Shown: in pieces, positions 8,113 through 17,301 of the stretch
Layout of the letters: each line of letters begins with the position of its first letter
How positions within the stretch are numbered: the first letter of the stretch is position 1
NCBI GenBank assembly: GCA_965221445.1
Contig: CBDCSF010000013.1
Span: 2,418,001 to 2,482,000 of the forward strand
DNA: 64,000 bases
Source: MPNP01 sp965221445
GTDB taxonomy: Bacteria; Pseudomonadota; Alphaproteobacteria; Rhodobacterales; Rhodobacteraceae
Reading direction: 5' to 3'
Translations under genes and position numbers: made by a program
Notes under the pieces: generated by a model
What the model was told of the DNA's origin: nothing
Databases searched by the model: none
Seen by the model: only the letters and a program-made list of their open reading frames with translations

Positions 8113-9762
8113 ATGGCCGCAAAAGATGTACGGTTTGATACCGATGCACGCAACCGCATGCTCAAAGGTATTAATACTCTTGCTGATGCAGTAAGAATTA
8201 CATTGGGTCCGAAAGGACGTAATGTTGTTTTGGACAAGTCATTTGGTGCCCCTCGTATTACCAAAGACGGTGTTACCGTCGCCAAAGAGGTTGAACTGGA
8301 GGACAAGTTTGAAAACATGGGTGCACAAATGGTTAAGGAAGTTGCATCCAGAACCAATGATGAAGCTGGCGATGGAACTACCACGGCAACAGTTTTGGCC
8401 CAATCCATTGTTCGAGAAGGATTGAAGTCAGTTGCTGCTGGTATGAATCCAATGGATCTTAAAAGAGGTGTTGATCTGGCAGTTGAAAGCGTCATTGCCA
8501 CTATCAAGGACAGTTCAAGACCAGTTGTCGATTCTGCTGAGGTTGCTCAGGTTGGAACTATTTCAGCCAATGGTGAAACTGAAATTGGATCCCAAATTGC
8601 CGATGCAATGCAAAAAGTTGGTAATGAAGGAGTGATTACCGTCGAGGAAAACAAAGGCTTGGAAACCGAAACAGATGTTGTTGAGGGTATGCAATTTGAT
8701 CGTGGGTATCTTTCCCCATATTTTGTTACCAATGCTGACAAAATGACTTCTGATCTCGAAGAAGCCTATATCCTTCTTCACGAGAAAAAGTTGTCATCAT
8801 TACAGCCAATGGTTCCATTGTTGGAATCTGTTATCCAAACAACAAAGCCTCTTTTGATTATAGCAGAGGATGTTGAAGGAGAAGCATTGGCCACTTTGGT
8901 TGTAAACAAACTTAGGGGTGGATTGAAAATCGCTGCTGTCAAGGCACCTGGATTTGGTGACCGAAGAAAAGCCATGCTTCAGGATATTGCTATTCTGACT
9001 GGTGGACAGGTGATTTCTGAAGACCTGGGCATGAAATTGGAAAATGTTACCTTGGATATGCTTGGTTCAGCCAAAAAGGTTTCGATTACCAAAGATGAAA
9101 CCACAATCGTTGATGGAGCGGGTGAAAAAGCTGAAATCGAAGCCAGGGTAAACCAGATTAGACAACAGATTGATGAAACCTCTTCCGATTACGATCGTGA
9201 AAAGCTTCAGGAAAGGCTTGCTAAGCTTGCAGGTGGTGTTGCCGTAATCAGAGTTGGTGGTTCTACCGAGGTTGAGGTCAAGGAACGCAAGGACCGTGTT
9301 GAGGATGCTCTAAACTCAACCCGTGCTGCTGTTCAGGAAGGTGTTGTTCCTGGTGGTGGTGTTTCACTTGTTGCAGCGACCAAGGCACTTGAAAATCTTG
9401 AAGGTGAAAACAGTGACCAGAATGCTGGTATCAAGATTGTTCGAAGAGCTCTTGAAGCACCATTGCGACAGATTGCTGAAAACGCTGGTGTTGATGCAGC
9501 TATTGTTGCTGGCAAGGTCAGGGAATCTGATGTTGAAAACTTTGGGTTCAATGCTCAGACAGAAGAATATGGCGACATGTTCCAGTTTGGTATAATTGAT
9601 CCGGCCAAGGTGGTCAGAACAGCCCTGGAGGATGCCGCTTCCATTGCTGGACTTCTCATTACAACTGAGGCAATGATAGCTGATAAGCCGGAACCAAAGA
9701 ATGCTGGCCCCGCTATGCCCCCAGACATGGGAGGAATGGGCGGTATGGGCGGAATGATGTAG
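8113..9762 (+). CDS. groEL: Chaperonin GroEL
   Basis: A 549-residue subunit of the 60-kDa double-ring chaperonin. The equatorial ATP site shows 'TLGPKGRNVVLDKSFG' and 'DGTTTATVLAQ'. The apical domain and hinge segments are intact ('EGMQFDRGYLSPYFVTNADKM', read in two parts, and 'APGFGDRRKAMLQDIA'), and the chain ends with the classic flexible glycine-methionine tail. GAGA-rich ribosome binding sequence ('AGGAGAATTC') precedes the start. It is second in the groESL operon, and an intrinsic terminator follows at 9788-9811. Confidence 0.98.
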   Translation: MAAKDVRFDTDARNRMLKGINTLADAVRITLGPKGRNVVLDKSFGAPRITKDGVTVAKEVELEDKFENMGAQMVKEVASRTNDEAGDGTTTATVLAQSIVREGLKSVAAGMNPMDLKRGVDLAVESVIATIKDSSRPVVDSAEVAQVGTISANGETEIGSQIADAMQKVGNEGVITVEENKGLETETDVVEGMQFDRGYLSPYFVTNADKMTSDLEEAYILLHEKKLSSLQPMVPLLESVIQTTKPLLIIAEDVEGEALATLVVNKLRGGLKIAAVKAPGFGDRRKAMLQDIAILTGGQVISEDLGMKLENVTLDMLGSAKKVSITKDETTIVDGAGEKAEIEARVNQIRQQIDETSSDYDREKLQERLAKLAGGVAVIRVGGSTEVEVKERKDRVEDALNSTRAAVQEGVVPGGGVSLVAATKALENLEGENSDQNAGIKIVRRALEAPLRQIAENAGVDAAIVAGKVRESDVENFGFNAQTEEYGDMFQFGIIDPAKVVRTALEDAASIAGLLITTEAMIADKPEPKNAGPAMPPDMGGMGGMGGMM

Positions 9763-9787
9763 GTACATACCGATATGAACAAAATTT

Positions 9788-9811
9788 AGGGGCCGAGAGG
9801 CCCCTTTTTTT
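9788..9811 (+). terminator. Intrinsic terminator of groESL
   Basis: AGGGGCC (9788-9794), a GAGA tetraloop, GGCCCCT (9799-9805), then a run of T to 9811. This is a textbook rho-independent terminator 26 bases after the groEL stop codon. Confidence 0.93.
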
Positions 9812-10242
9812 GATAATACTTGTTTATAAAATTGAATTTCAAAGAAAACAAAAACATACCGCTGATTTAAGATCAGTAGCCCACTAAGAGCTTCCAGAGA
9901 CATTCCCTTGCCAGTTGATGCGACTATAGTTACATCAAGTCGATCGTGAGCATCAGTTAACCGTTGGGGCACGAGTATAGAGGTTTGTTAGCGTTCGTTG
10001 CTTTAGTAAGGAGGCAACCTTCTTGTTACGCGGAACAGGACAAGGGGGATAGCCACTTGTCAATAATTTCCATGGAAAGAAATTAGCTAATACCCTAGAT
10101 TCGATACCGTTAAAGGGAAAAGGATAGAATGAGGTAAGGACATTCTGTGTGAATATTATAAATTCGCTGATAATGGCATTTAAGTTTAAATCCAGAATAC
10201 ATGTATCAGTAACATCTAAAATTTGATATGTATTCCAATAAT
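9812..10242. other. Intergenic region between groEL and trxB
   Basis: A 430-base gap between convergent genes. A minus-strand open stretch from 9972 runs into the antisense of groEL and is not a recognisable protein. An 8-base inverted repeat (GAATACAT at about 10194 and ATGTATTC at about 10228) lies just past the trxB stop codon, without a T run. Nothing else was recognised. Confidence 0.45.
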
Positions 10243-11184
10243 TCAGTTTGTTTCAGCAAGATACTTTACTGCATCCAAAGCTGCCATGCACCCCATTCCG
10301 GCTGATGTAACAGCTTGTCGGTAGATACTGTCCACTAGATCACCGGCAGCAAAAACACCAGGCATTGAGGTTTTCGTGGTGCCAGGTTTGGTTACAATGT
10401 ATCCGCCTTCCCTAGTTTCCAGACTACCAACAAACAACTCCGAGGATGGTGTATGGCCAATTGCTATAAAAACACCGCTGCAATCAAGGTGATCTTCTTG
10501 CTCTGTCTGTGTGTTTTTAACTACAACTCCAGTTACAGATTTGGGTTCCTTTTCACCTTTGATTTCGACCAAAACATGGTTCCAGAGGGGAACTATCTTT
10601 TCATTCTCGAACAGTCGTTTTTGAAGTACTTTGTCTGCTCGCAACTCATCTCGTCTGTGGATAAGGGTTACTTTAGAAGCAAATTTCGTTAAAAACAAAG
10701 CTTCCTCAACGGCTGTATTACCACCACCTACGACAACCACTTCCTGCCCTCTGAAAAAGAATCCATCACAAGTAGCACAGGCCGAAACCCCATGGCCCTT
10801 AAAATAATCTTCGGAGGGAAGTTCCAACCATTTAGCCTGAGCGCCTGTCGCCAAAATCAAGGTTTTGGAGTGGTAGGTATTTCCACTATCACCCGTAGCT
10901 AAATATGGCGTTCTCTTCAAGTCGACACCCACAATATGATCCTGGATTACATTGACCCCAATCAATCGGGCATGCTCTTCCATTCGTGTCATCAGGTCTG
11001 GTCCCAGAACCATGGTATCCCCTGGCCAATTCTCTACATCAGTTGTTATAGTTAATTGACCTCCGGGTTGTATTCCTTGAACAAGAATAGGTTTTAGCAT
11101 AGCTCTGGAGGCATAAACTCCTGCAGTATACCCGGCTGGACCGGAACCAATAATCAAGACGTCGGTGTTATAGTTCTCTGGCAT
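10243..11184 (-). CDS. trxB: Thioredoxin-disulfide reductase
   Basis: A cytosolic FAD enzyme that passes electrons from NADPH to thioredoxin. The FAD-binding 'VLIIGSGPAGYTAGVYASRA' is at residues 9-28, the redox-active disulfide is 'CATCDGFFFRG' (about 138-148), the NADPH-binding loop is 'VVVVGGGNTAVEEALFLT', and the C-terminal FAD contact is 'GVFAAGDLVDSIYRQAVTSA'. The length of 313 is standard. It is the last gene of a minus-strand run that starts with lgt. Confidence 0.96.
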   Translation of the reverse strand: MPENYNTDVLIIGSGPAGYTAGVYASRAMLKPILVQGIQPGGQLTITTDVENWPGDTMVLGPDLMTRMEEHARLIGVNVIQDHIVGVDLKRTPYLATGDSGNTYHSKTLILATGAQAKWLELPSEDYFKGHGVSACATCDGFFFRGQEVVVVGGGNTAVEEALFLTKFASKVTLIHRRDELRADKVLQKRLFENEKIVPLWNHVLVEIKGEKEPKSVTGVVVKNTQTEQEDHLDCSGVFIAIGHTPSSELFVGSLETREGGYIVTKPGTTKTSMPGVFAAGDLVDSIYRQAVTSAGMGCMAALDAVKYLAETN

Positions 11185-11225
11185 AATGTATCAATAATCT
11201 AAGCTATATTTACTTGAATTTTTTC

Positions 11226-12371
11226 CTAGACGGTTACCAATTCGAGTGGTAACCTGGATAGTGGTTTGGAATCTGTTTCTGAAACGATTGAAGTCCTACC
11301 AGTACACATTGCAAGCTTATTGTCTCCATCCAACAGAATCATATGCAGGAAAAACACCATTCCTGACTTGATTTCAGTAGATGCACCAGCCCTGAACATC
11401 TCTCTTTCCATCCAGGATGGAGTGTAACGTGCACCAAGGGAATATCCACAGGCGTTCAATTTGAATTTCCCCATACCTAAATGGTCCATGGTTTCGCAAT
11501 GTGCTAAAAACACTTGTTCCATGGTATTACCAGGTTTAAGTTTTTCTTCGCAGGCAAGAAGGGCAGTTACTCCAGCCTCAAACATATCTTTGTGCTGTGA
11601 GGTAGGTTGACCAACCATCACAGTCCGCATTAAACACGAGTGGTAATGTCGATAAACTCCTGCCCATTCCAAGTTGAGTTGATCATTTTGAGATAATTTT
11701 CGGGTTCCTGTTGCATATCTGACTAAGAGTGCATTTTCAGCTGATCCTATGATGAACTCGTTCCCTGGATAGTCACCGCCTCCGCTAAAAATGGCATTGT
11801 GCATGGCAGCAAGAATTCTCCCCTCATCAACTCCAGGGGCAGCAACAGAAACAGCTGCTTCGAAAGCATCGTCAGCCAACTCTGCCGCTTTCCTCACATA
11901 AGCGAGTTCTTCCTGGGATTTAATCAAACGCAACTTTGAGATCATATCACTTGCTTCAACTAAATCTACGTCGTCTCCTAGTTGGTCAATCACCCTTTTA
12001 TAATTATAGGCAGTCAATCCATGGGTATCAGTTTCGATTCCCAAGCGCTTGCCAAGTAATTTTTTTTCCTTCAACAGATTTTTCAGATCCACCGCTGGGT
12101 CTGCCTGGTCATTATCAATCCAAATCCGTACATCATTTATGTTGGATGTTATTTCAGCCTGAAGTTTGTCGGCTGATCTGGTCAGAAGGACAGGTTGGTC
12201 ACTTCCCACAATGAGACACTGAAAGAAACAAAATCCGAAAGTGTCATAACCGGTTAGCCAAAATTGACTTTCTGGTGCAAACAGGAGAATACCGTCAAGG
12301 CCTTCATTTGCCAAAGCCCTCTCCATGGCCTTTTGGCGACGGATAAATTCCTTATCTGAAAAATGTAACAT
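11226..12371 (-). CDS. M24 (creatinase/aminopeptidase P fold) family protein lacking the metal ligands
   Basis: A 381-residue protein with a creatinase-like N-terminal domain (residues 1-130, 'LLFAPESQFWLTGYDTFGF') and a pita-bread C-terminal domain. In true M24 metallopeptidases five Asp/His/Glu residues bind two metals. Here the equivalent stretches read 'LNLEWAGVYRHYHSCLMRTV' (no Asp pair), 'CGYSLGARYTPSWM' (Tyr where the metal His is expected) and 'GMVFFLHMILLD' (His instead of Glu). It is therefore probably metal-independent, as creatinase is, and may be an amidohydrolase of the creatinase/ectoine-hydrolase type; the substrate is unknown. It lies between trxB and pgeF on the same strand. 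The family assignment is firm, the function is not. Confidence 0.7.
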   Translation of the reverse strand: MLHFSDKEFIRRQKAMERALANEGLDGILLFAPESQFWLTGYDTFGFCFFQCLIVGSDQPVLLTRSADKLQAEITSNINDVRIWIDNDQADPAVDLKNLLKEKKLLGKRLGIETDTHGLTAYNYKRVIDQLGDDVDLVEASDMISKLRLIKSQEELAYVRKAAELADDAFEAAVSVAAPGVDEGRILAAMHNAIFSGGGDYPGNEFIIGSAENALLVRYATGTRKLSQNDQLNLEWAGVYRHYHSCLMRTVMVGQPTSQHKDMFEAGVTALLACEEKLKPGNTMEQVFLAHCETMDHLGMGKFKLNACGYSLGARYTPSWMEREMFRAGASTEIKSGMVFFLHMILLDGDNKLAMCTGRTSIVSETDSKPLSRLPLELVTV

Positions 12372-12380
12372 ATTATTCTC

Positions 12381-13136
12381 TCAAGATACGATTACTGATG
12401 CATTCAATCCAAAAACAGGTTCTTTTCGATGGAAACTCCTTCTGCAGGAAAAAAACCAGGATTCATTCTGATATGTACATAAACCAATGATTTCAACTTG
12501 CTTTATATCTTCTCTATCAAACAGGATGTGGCTCAAACCGCTCAAATCAAACAGGTAGGTATTATCGGTTAACTTACTGAAGCAACTTTCACTCTCGGGT
12601 ATACTGTCAATAAACACCTCTCTTAAATCGGAACCAAATTCATACTTTGCCTTACTGATTGAAGGTCCAATTACAACCCGAATATCCTTTCGGTTCGATC
12701 CCAAACATGTCATTTCATGGATTGTTGATCCAATTATCCCTTTTAGAGTACTTTTCCAACCTGCATGTATCGCTGCTGTAATTCCAGATTTAGGGTCTAA
12801 CAAGAAAATCGGTTGGCAATCAGCTGTTAAAATTCCAAGCCCTAATCCATTCATTTTTGTAACCATTCCATCAGCTTCAATGGTGGGTGGTATATTATTT
12901 TCAAGGACAACTACTCGAGATGTGTGTTTTTGGTTGAGGAAGATTAAATTTTTGCTTTCAATCCCCAGAGTACGTCCAACTAAGGACCTGTTATCTTGTA
13001 CAAGATCTTTATTATCTTTTGGATTTAAGCCACAATTTAAACTTCGGAATTCATTTTTTGAAAATCCCCCCTTTCTAGTGAAGAAACCATGTCTAAACGG
13101 TTCAAGAGATTTTGAGGAAACATAACTTGGTGGCAT
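12381..13136 (-). CDS. pgeF: Peptidoglycan-editing/purine nucleoside phosphorylase, YfiH (PgeF) family
   Basis: A 251-residue 'laccase-domain' protein. Family members have been reported to be copper- or zinc-dependent purine nucleoside phosphorylases/adenosine deaminases, and E. coli YfiH affects peptidoglycan precursor fidelity. Conserved parts are 'RHGFFTRKGGFSKNEF', 'LNQKHTSRVVVLE', 'ILTADCQPIFLLD' and 'ITAAIHAGWKSTLKGI', holding the His-Cys-His metal site, and 'VVIGPSISKAKYEFG'. Its start codon overlaps the midA stop by one base (TAATG), indicating coupling in the lgt-midA-pgeF unit. Confidence 0.9.
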   Translation of the reverse strand: MPPSYVSSKSLEPFRHGFFTRKGGFSKNEFRSLNCGLNPKDNKDLVQDNRSLVGRTLGIESKNLIFLNQKHTSRVVVLENNIPPTIEADGMVTKMNGLGLGILTADCQPIFLLDPKSGITAAIHAGWKSTLKGIIGSTIHEMTCLGSNRKDIRVVIGPSISKAKYEFGSDLREVFIDSIPESESCFSKLTDNTYLFDLSGLSHILFDREDIKQVEIIGLCTYQNESWFFSCRRSFHRKEPVFGLNASVIVS

Positions 13137-14197
13137 TAGTTAAAACCTTGTGGGACAGGGCCTTTAGTTGGATATATAGCCCTTACCTTGAATAAGATAC
13201 CCATCTGATCTGGTGAAACTAACCTGTCAATGGCTTTGCGATGCGATTCCAGATTAACACCAGCAAGGTTTTTTGCCAGGATATCAGATCTTTCCATGAT
13301 TCCCAGATTTGTCAGAAATGCACCCTGTTCTACTAAAGGAGAGACAGCTATATCTTCAAAACCTTTCACCAAAGCTGCAAAATCTACGTGAGAAGTTAAA
13401 TCAGCTAGACCTGGACTTTCCAGAGGATTGGTATATTCGTTGTTTACCATGGCCTGGAAGGTGTCTCCCAAGGAATAGTTTTCGCCATAATCTATTATCA
13501 AAAATATGCCTCCGTACTGTTTTATTCGATCAACAATATCAATCATAAAAGTGTCGGTGTCAGGTCGTACTTCTACGATATCTCCCTCCCTGGTATCGCC
13601 TAAACGTCCCTCCAATGGTTTGAAATTGAATTCTCTTGACCAGACAAAATGTAATTCGTTTCCGGTACTGGCAACCAACCGTTCTTTCCAAAAGCGCTCT
13701 CCTCTAATGAATTGTCTGATCGGAAGAGCATCGAAAAATTCATTTGCCAAGGCAAAAACAGGCTGGTCAGGAAGGTTTTCCAACGAGTTTACCCATGTTG
13801 GAATAGGGTGGTTAAGTGTTTTTCTTTGCTGGAGTTCGAGAGAAGAACTTCTTTCCAAAAGAAATATGTCGCAAGCCTCAAGATATTCTGGAACGATTCG
13901 TGAACTTCTTAACAAGTCTGACATTAGGGTCCCCTTGCCGGGGCCTAACTCCAATAAGGTAAATGAATTGTATTTTCCACAATCAAGCCAGTATTGAGCA
14001 AAAAAAAGCCCAATGAGTTCACCGAAAACCTGAGTTATTTCAGGTGCGGTCGTAAACGCTCCCCTAGAACCTATCGGATTTTTACCGTTGTAATATCCCG
14101 ATCCTTGATCGAAGAGAGCTATATCCATGTACTGAGCAATAGTTAGGGGGCCTTTTGAGGAAATTAAATTTAAAATTTTATTTTTTAATGGATTCAT
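13136..14197 (-). CDS. SAM-dependent methyltransferase, MidA/NDUFAF7 family (DUF185)
   Basis: A class I methyltransferase. The mitochondrial homologue NDUFAF7 symmetrically dimethylates an arginine of complex I subunit NDUFS2, so a role in NADH dehydrogenase assembly is likely. Seen are the family start 'GPLTIAQYMDIALFDQGSGYY', the SAM-binding 'FTLLELGPGKGTLMSDLL', 'ALANEFFDALPIRQF', and 'IFLIIDYGENYSLGDTFQAM'. At 353 residues it is normal in length. It overlaps lgt upstream by 20 bases and pgeF downstream by one base, an arrangement common in alphaproteobacteria. Confidence 0.9.
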   Translation of the reverse strand: MNPLKNKILNLISSKGPLTIAQYMDIALFDQGSGYYNGKNPIGSRGAFTTAPEITQVFGELIGLFFAQYWLDCGKYNSFTLLELGPGKGTLMSDLLRSSRIVPEYLEACDIFLLERSSSLELQQRKTLNHPIPTWVNSLENLPDQPVFALANEFFDALPIRQFIRGERFWKERLVASTGNELHFVWSREFNFKPLEGRLGDTREGDIVEVRPDTDTFMIDIVDRIKQYGGIFLIIDYGENYSLGDTFQAMVNNEYTNPLESPGLADLTSHVDFAALVKGFEDIAVSPLVEQGAFLTNLGIMERSDILAKNLAGVNLESHRKAIDRLVSPDQMGILFKVRAIYPTKGPVPQGFN

Positions 14198-15086
14198 ATT
14201 TACCTTGTTGGGTATAGAACAGTAATCCGAGTCCTACGATAACCATTGGGATGCTGAGTAACTGCCCCATCGTTATCCCACCCCAATCAGAGATTTGAAT
14301 GATGTATCCGAGTGGATTTCCTTCGGAAACAAATTGAGGATCGGGTTCCCTAAAGAATTCAACCAGAATCCTTGATACCCCGTATCCGGCAAAAAACAGG
14401 CCAGATGTTCTCCAAGGTATTTTGAAATACCCTTTTCGATAAACAAGATAGGAAAGAATCAGACAAAGAAAAAATCCCTCCAATAGGGCTTCATAGAGTT
14501 GGGAGGGATGTCTTGAACAAACTCCAACCCAGGATTCTGGGCATATTGTCGCCGGACCCTCTGGAAATACTACCCCCCAACTGGAGCTGGTAGGACGTCC
14601 ATAAAGTTCCAGATTGATGAAATTGGCTACTCTACCAAGAAATAGACCCGGAGTTACGGTAATGGAGATTGTATCGGAAACACTTCCAAGGTCAGAATCG
14701 GTCTTTTTGCAAAATAAAATTGTAGCAATAATCAATCCTATAAATGCCCCGTGAAAGGACATTCCACCCGTCCAGATTTTCAATATCTCTATAGGATTTT
14801 CCAGGAAATATGGGAAGTTATAAAATATTACATACCCCAAGCGACCTCCAATGAGGACACCCAAAATAATCCATGTCAGTAATTGTTCTGGTTGTTCTGG
14901 GGTAAGTGGTGGTTTGCTTTGAGGCCATAGTTGTGGCCTTTTCATAAAATGAGTGAACCATCGCCATGCCACAAGAAAACCAACAATATAGGAAAGGGCA
15001 TACCATCTGATTGCTAGGGTAAACCCACCTATTTCAACTGAAAAAAGGTCGGGATTAATATAAGGTAAAATGATTGAAGAAGGCAT
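14178..15086 (-). CDS. lgt: Phosphatidylglycerol-prolipoprotein diacylglyceryl transferase
   Basis: An inner-membrane enzyme that attaches diacylglycerol to the lipobox cysteine of prelipoproteins, the first step in lipoprotein maturation. About seven membrane segments are visible. Signature pieces are 'AIRWYALSYIVGFLVAWR', 'GVLIGGRLGYVIFYN', 'GGMSFHGAFIGL' with the essential His, 'GLFLGRVANFINLELYGRPT' and 'RHPSQLYEALLEG'. The length is 302. Its own substrates in this window include the lipoproteins at 56699 and 62285. It starts the minus-strand unit leading to trxB. Confidence 0.96.
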   Translation of the reverse strand: MPSSIILPYINPDLFSVEIGGFTLAIRWYALSYIVGFLVAWRWFTHFMKRPQLWPQSKPPLTPEQPEQLLTWIILGVLIGGRLGYVIFYNFPYFLENPIEILKIWTGGMSFHGAFIGLIIATILFCKKTDSDLGSVSDTISITVTPGLFLGRVANFINLELYGRPTSSSWGVVFPEGPATICPESWVGVCSRHPSQLYEALLEGFFLCLILSYLVYRKGYFKIPWRTSGLFFAGYGVSRILVEFFREPDPQFVSEGNPLGYIIQISDWGGITMGQLLSIPMVIVGLGLLFYTQQGKYESIKK

Positions 15087-15228
15087 TCTTGATTATTAAG
15101 CAGGAATAGGTATATTATATTTTCTGATCAATCCATTTAGGTTAAGTAAATTTCTTAGGTTATTTATTTTCCGACAATAAGAATTTCAGTCTATTGAAAT
15201 AATTATTTTACGTTAAGAAGGAAATTTC

Positions 15229-15492
15229 ATGCAGTCTAGAAAAACCATATTTGATGATTTTGCCAAACTGATGACAAATGCTGCTGGTGTGGCACAGGAT
15301 GCAACCAAGGAATTTGAGACAGCAGTAAGTAGCTTGGTGGAAAGAGTACTTGCCAGGCAGGGATTGGTCAACAGGGAAGAGTTTGAGGCTGTTCGCCTAA
15401 TGGCAGTTAAGGCAAGAGAAGAAAATCTTGAACTGAAAGAAAAGATCACAGAATTGGAAGAAAAATTATCCACTTTAAATAAGGATAAATAA
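15229..15492 (+). CDS. ubiK: Ubiquinone biosynthesis accessory factor UbiK (BMFP family)
   Basis: An 87-residue helical protein of the DUF526/YqiC family. In E. coli UbiK assists UbiJ and the soluble Ubi complex in aerobic ubiquinone synthesis, and related Brucella proteins bind membranes as trimers. The N-terminal amphipathic segment contains 'IFDDFAKLMTNAAGVAQ', followed by 'VLARQGLVNREEFEAVRLMA' and a C-terminal coiled coil rich in Glu, Leu and Lys. AAGGA lies a few bases before the ATG. A 7-base inverted repeat (TGCAACA/TGTTGCA, 15494-15516) immediately follows the stop codon. Confidence 0.88.
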   Translation: MQSRKTIFDDFAKLMTNAAGVAQDATKEFETAVSSLVERVLARQGLVNREEFEAVRLMAVKAREENLELKEKITELEEKLSTLNKDK

Positions 15493-15638
15493 TTGCAACA
15501 GTGTAATTTTGTTGCACGTGAAGCTGGAATATTTCTTTACATTAAGAAAGGGCTAGAATAAGTTAGCACGAAATAATTAAAAACCGTACCAGGATAAGAA
15601 TAACAAAAAGTTCTGGTTAAAATCGTTGAGCAGTACAG

Positions 15639-16142
15639 ATGGCAGAGTTGACAACCGGAGTAAGACCCGGAAATTCCCACCCGTTAAGTGTTTTGGAATC
15701 CTTGGCCAAGGCCAATGAATGGAATTTTAACAGGGTAGATGAAGATCTGATATTAATGCAGATTGAAAGTTCTTGGAGGATACTTTCGATAACTGTTTCC
15801 TTATCTCATGTTGATGAGGCTATCAGGCTTACATGCAGTTTTGATCTAAACCCAAGAAAAGGTAGGGAGTTGGTACTACACCAGTTGATCAATCAGTTAA
15901 ATCAAAAATGTGTTGCTGGTGCGTTTACCATCCACAAACCCGAAGGGATTGTAGTTTACCGAAGCAGCACCATTTTGATGGGAGCAAGTGAATTGAATTG
16001 GAAACACCTAAAATTCATGTTAAACGAAGCTGTTAAAAACTGTGAAAAATATTATCCCTCAATCCAGTTGGTCAATTTTGGTAAATCTGAGCCGAAGGAA
16101 GCCTTGGATATTGTAATTTCCGACGTTCAGGGTACTGCCTGA
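15639..16142 (+). CDS. YbjN domain-containing protein
   Basis: A 167-residue cytosolic protein with the YbjN/type III secretion chaperone-like fold, here in the form usually found between ubiK and proC in alphaproteobacteria. Visible are 'HPLSVLESLAKANEWNFNRV', 'LTCSFDLNPRKGRELVLHQL' and 'NQKCVAGAFTIHKPEGIVVY'. Its molecular role is not established; E. coli YbjN is linked to stress and motility regulation. No type III secretion genes are nearby. proC follows 18 bases later on the same strand. Confidence 0.82.
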   Translation: MAELTTGVRPGNSHPLSVLESLAKANEWNFNRVDEDLILMQIESSWRILSITVSLSHVDEAIRLTCSFDLNPRKGRELVLHQLINQLNQKCVAGAFTIHKPEGIVVYRSSTILMGASELNWKHLKFMLNEAVKNCEKYYPSIQLVNFGKSEPKEALDIVISDVQGTA

Positions 16143-16160
16143 TCCAAAAACAAGTTTCCC

Positions 16161-16970
16161 ATGAATATAAAGTCTCTCATTTTGGTTGGTTGTGGGAAAA
16201 TGGGTTCGGCCCTTCTCGGTGGGTGGTTGGATAATGGTCTTTCCAAAAATTCAATACAGGTAATTGAACCCTATCCCAATTCTTGGCTTCAATCCCTGAA
16301 CGTAACCCTAAATTCTCATTCAGTTTACGAGGAACCGGAGATTTGTGTTGTTGCCGTGAAACCCCAGATGATAGACAAAGCACTGGAAAATATTAACGAA
16401 TTGGGCGGTAGTAAAACAATATTTGTTTCCATTGTTGCCGGAACAAGGTTTCGAAAATTCGAATCAGTTTTGGGAGAAAAAACTCCAGTTGTCAGGGCTA
16501 TGCCGAATACACCCGCTGCCATCGGGAAAGGTATTTCTGCCCTAGTGGGGAATCATAATGTCAGCTCTGGCGATTTGGACAAGGCAGAAATGTTATTGTC
16601 TGCAGTTGGTGATACAGTCCGGCTGGAAAGTGAAGATCTCCTCGACGTTGTAACCGCGGTTTCAGGATCTGGTCCTGCGTATGTTTTCAATTTGATTGAA
16701 GTAATGATGAAGTCTGCTGTCAATGAGGGATTGGCCAAGGATGTTGCTGAAAAACTGGTGGTTTCAACAATCATTGGGGCAGGTGAATTGGCCAAAATTT
16801 CTGATGAATCTCCTGCACAACTACGTAAAAATGTTACTTCTCCAAAGGGAACCACAGAAGCTGGCTTGCGTTATTTGATGGATAAGGAAAAGGGGCTGGA
16901 AAACCTAATTCAGCAAACGGTAAGAGCAGCTGTCAATAGGAGCAGGGAGTTAGGAACAGGAAGTGGCTGA
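16161..16970 (+). CDS. proC: Pyrroline-5-carboxylate reductase
   Basis: It reduces pyrroline-5-carboxylate to proline with NADPH, the last step of proline synthesis. The Rossmann motif 'LVGCGKMGSALLGGW' is at residues 8-22, 'VVAVKPQMIDKALE' and 'VRAMPNTPAAIGKGISAL' follow, and the C-terminal dimer domain has 'TAVSGSGPAYVFNLIEVM' and 'NVTSPKGTTEAGLRYL'. A length of 269 is typical. Its last 8 bases overlap the GTG start of csaA. Confidence 0.95.
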   Translation: MNIKSLILVGCGKMGSALLGGWLDNGLSKNSIQVIEPYPNSWLQSLNVTLNSHSVYEEPEICVVAVKPQMIDKALENINELGGSKTIFVSIVAGTRFRKFESVLGEKTPVVRAMPNTPAAIGKGISALVGNHNVSSGDLDKAEMLLSAVGDTVRLESEDLLDVVTAVSGSGPAYVFNLIEVMMKSAVNEGLAKDVAEKLVVSTIIGAGELAKISDESPAQLRKNVTSPKGTTEAGLRYLMDKEKGLENLIQQTVRAAVNRSRELGTGSG

Positions 16971-17301
16971 AATTACATTCAATGCCTTTTTGAAGGTGGA
17001 TATTCGTGTCGGAGAAATTGTAAAGGTCGAATCTTATCCAGAGGCCCGCAAACCAGCTTATAAACTTTGGGTCGATTTTGGCCCCGAAATAGGACAAAAA
17101 AAGAGTTCAGCCCAAATAACCGTAAATTATACCCTTGAAGAACTTGTGGGAAAAAAGGTTCTTGCCGTTGTAAATTTTCCACCAAGACAGATAGGTAAAT
17201 TCATGTCAGAAATACTCGTTCTCGGTGTACCAGATGAAAATAATGAAGTAGTCCTGATTAAGCCAGACAAGAGTGTAGAAAATGGAGGGAGATTGTATTG
17301 A
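16963..17301 (+). CDS. csaA: tRNA-binding protein CsaA
   Basis: A 112-residue OB-fold protein of the EMAP-II/Trbp111 class. CsaA binds tRNA and in Bacillus has chaperone activity linked to secretion. The family pattern is plain: 'FLKVDIRVGEIVKVESYPEARKP' (in two parts), 'LWVDFGPEIGQKKSSAQIT', 'VLAVVNFPPRQIGKFMSE' and 'EVVLIKPDKSVENGGRLY'. The start is a GTG that overlaps proC; the stop overlaps the next ATG by one base (TGATG), so the three genes are tightly coupled. Confidence 0.92.
   Translation: MAEITFNAFLKVDIRVGEIVKVESYPEARKPAYKLWVDFGPEIGQKKSSAQITVNYTLEELVGKKVLAVVNFPPRQIGKFMSEILVLGVPDENNEVVLIKPDKSVENGGRLY

Noticed and set aside
9364..9972. 202-codon minus-strand open frame reaching into groEL
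   Set aside because: Most of it is antisense to groEL. The part outside (about 65 codons) has no recognised family and no clear ribosome-binding site.
13506..13997. 163-codon plus-strand open frame inside midA
   Set aside because: It is a shadow of the methyltransferase gene, which has clear family motifs on the other strand.
15494..15516. Inverted repeat TGCAACA/TGTTGCA after ubiK as a terminator
   Set aside because: The stem is only seven pairs and is not followed by a T run, so it is noted with ubiK but not called as a terminator.
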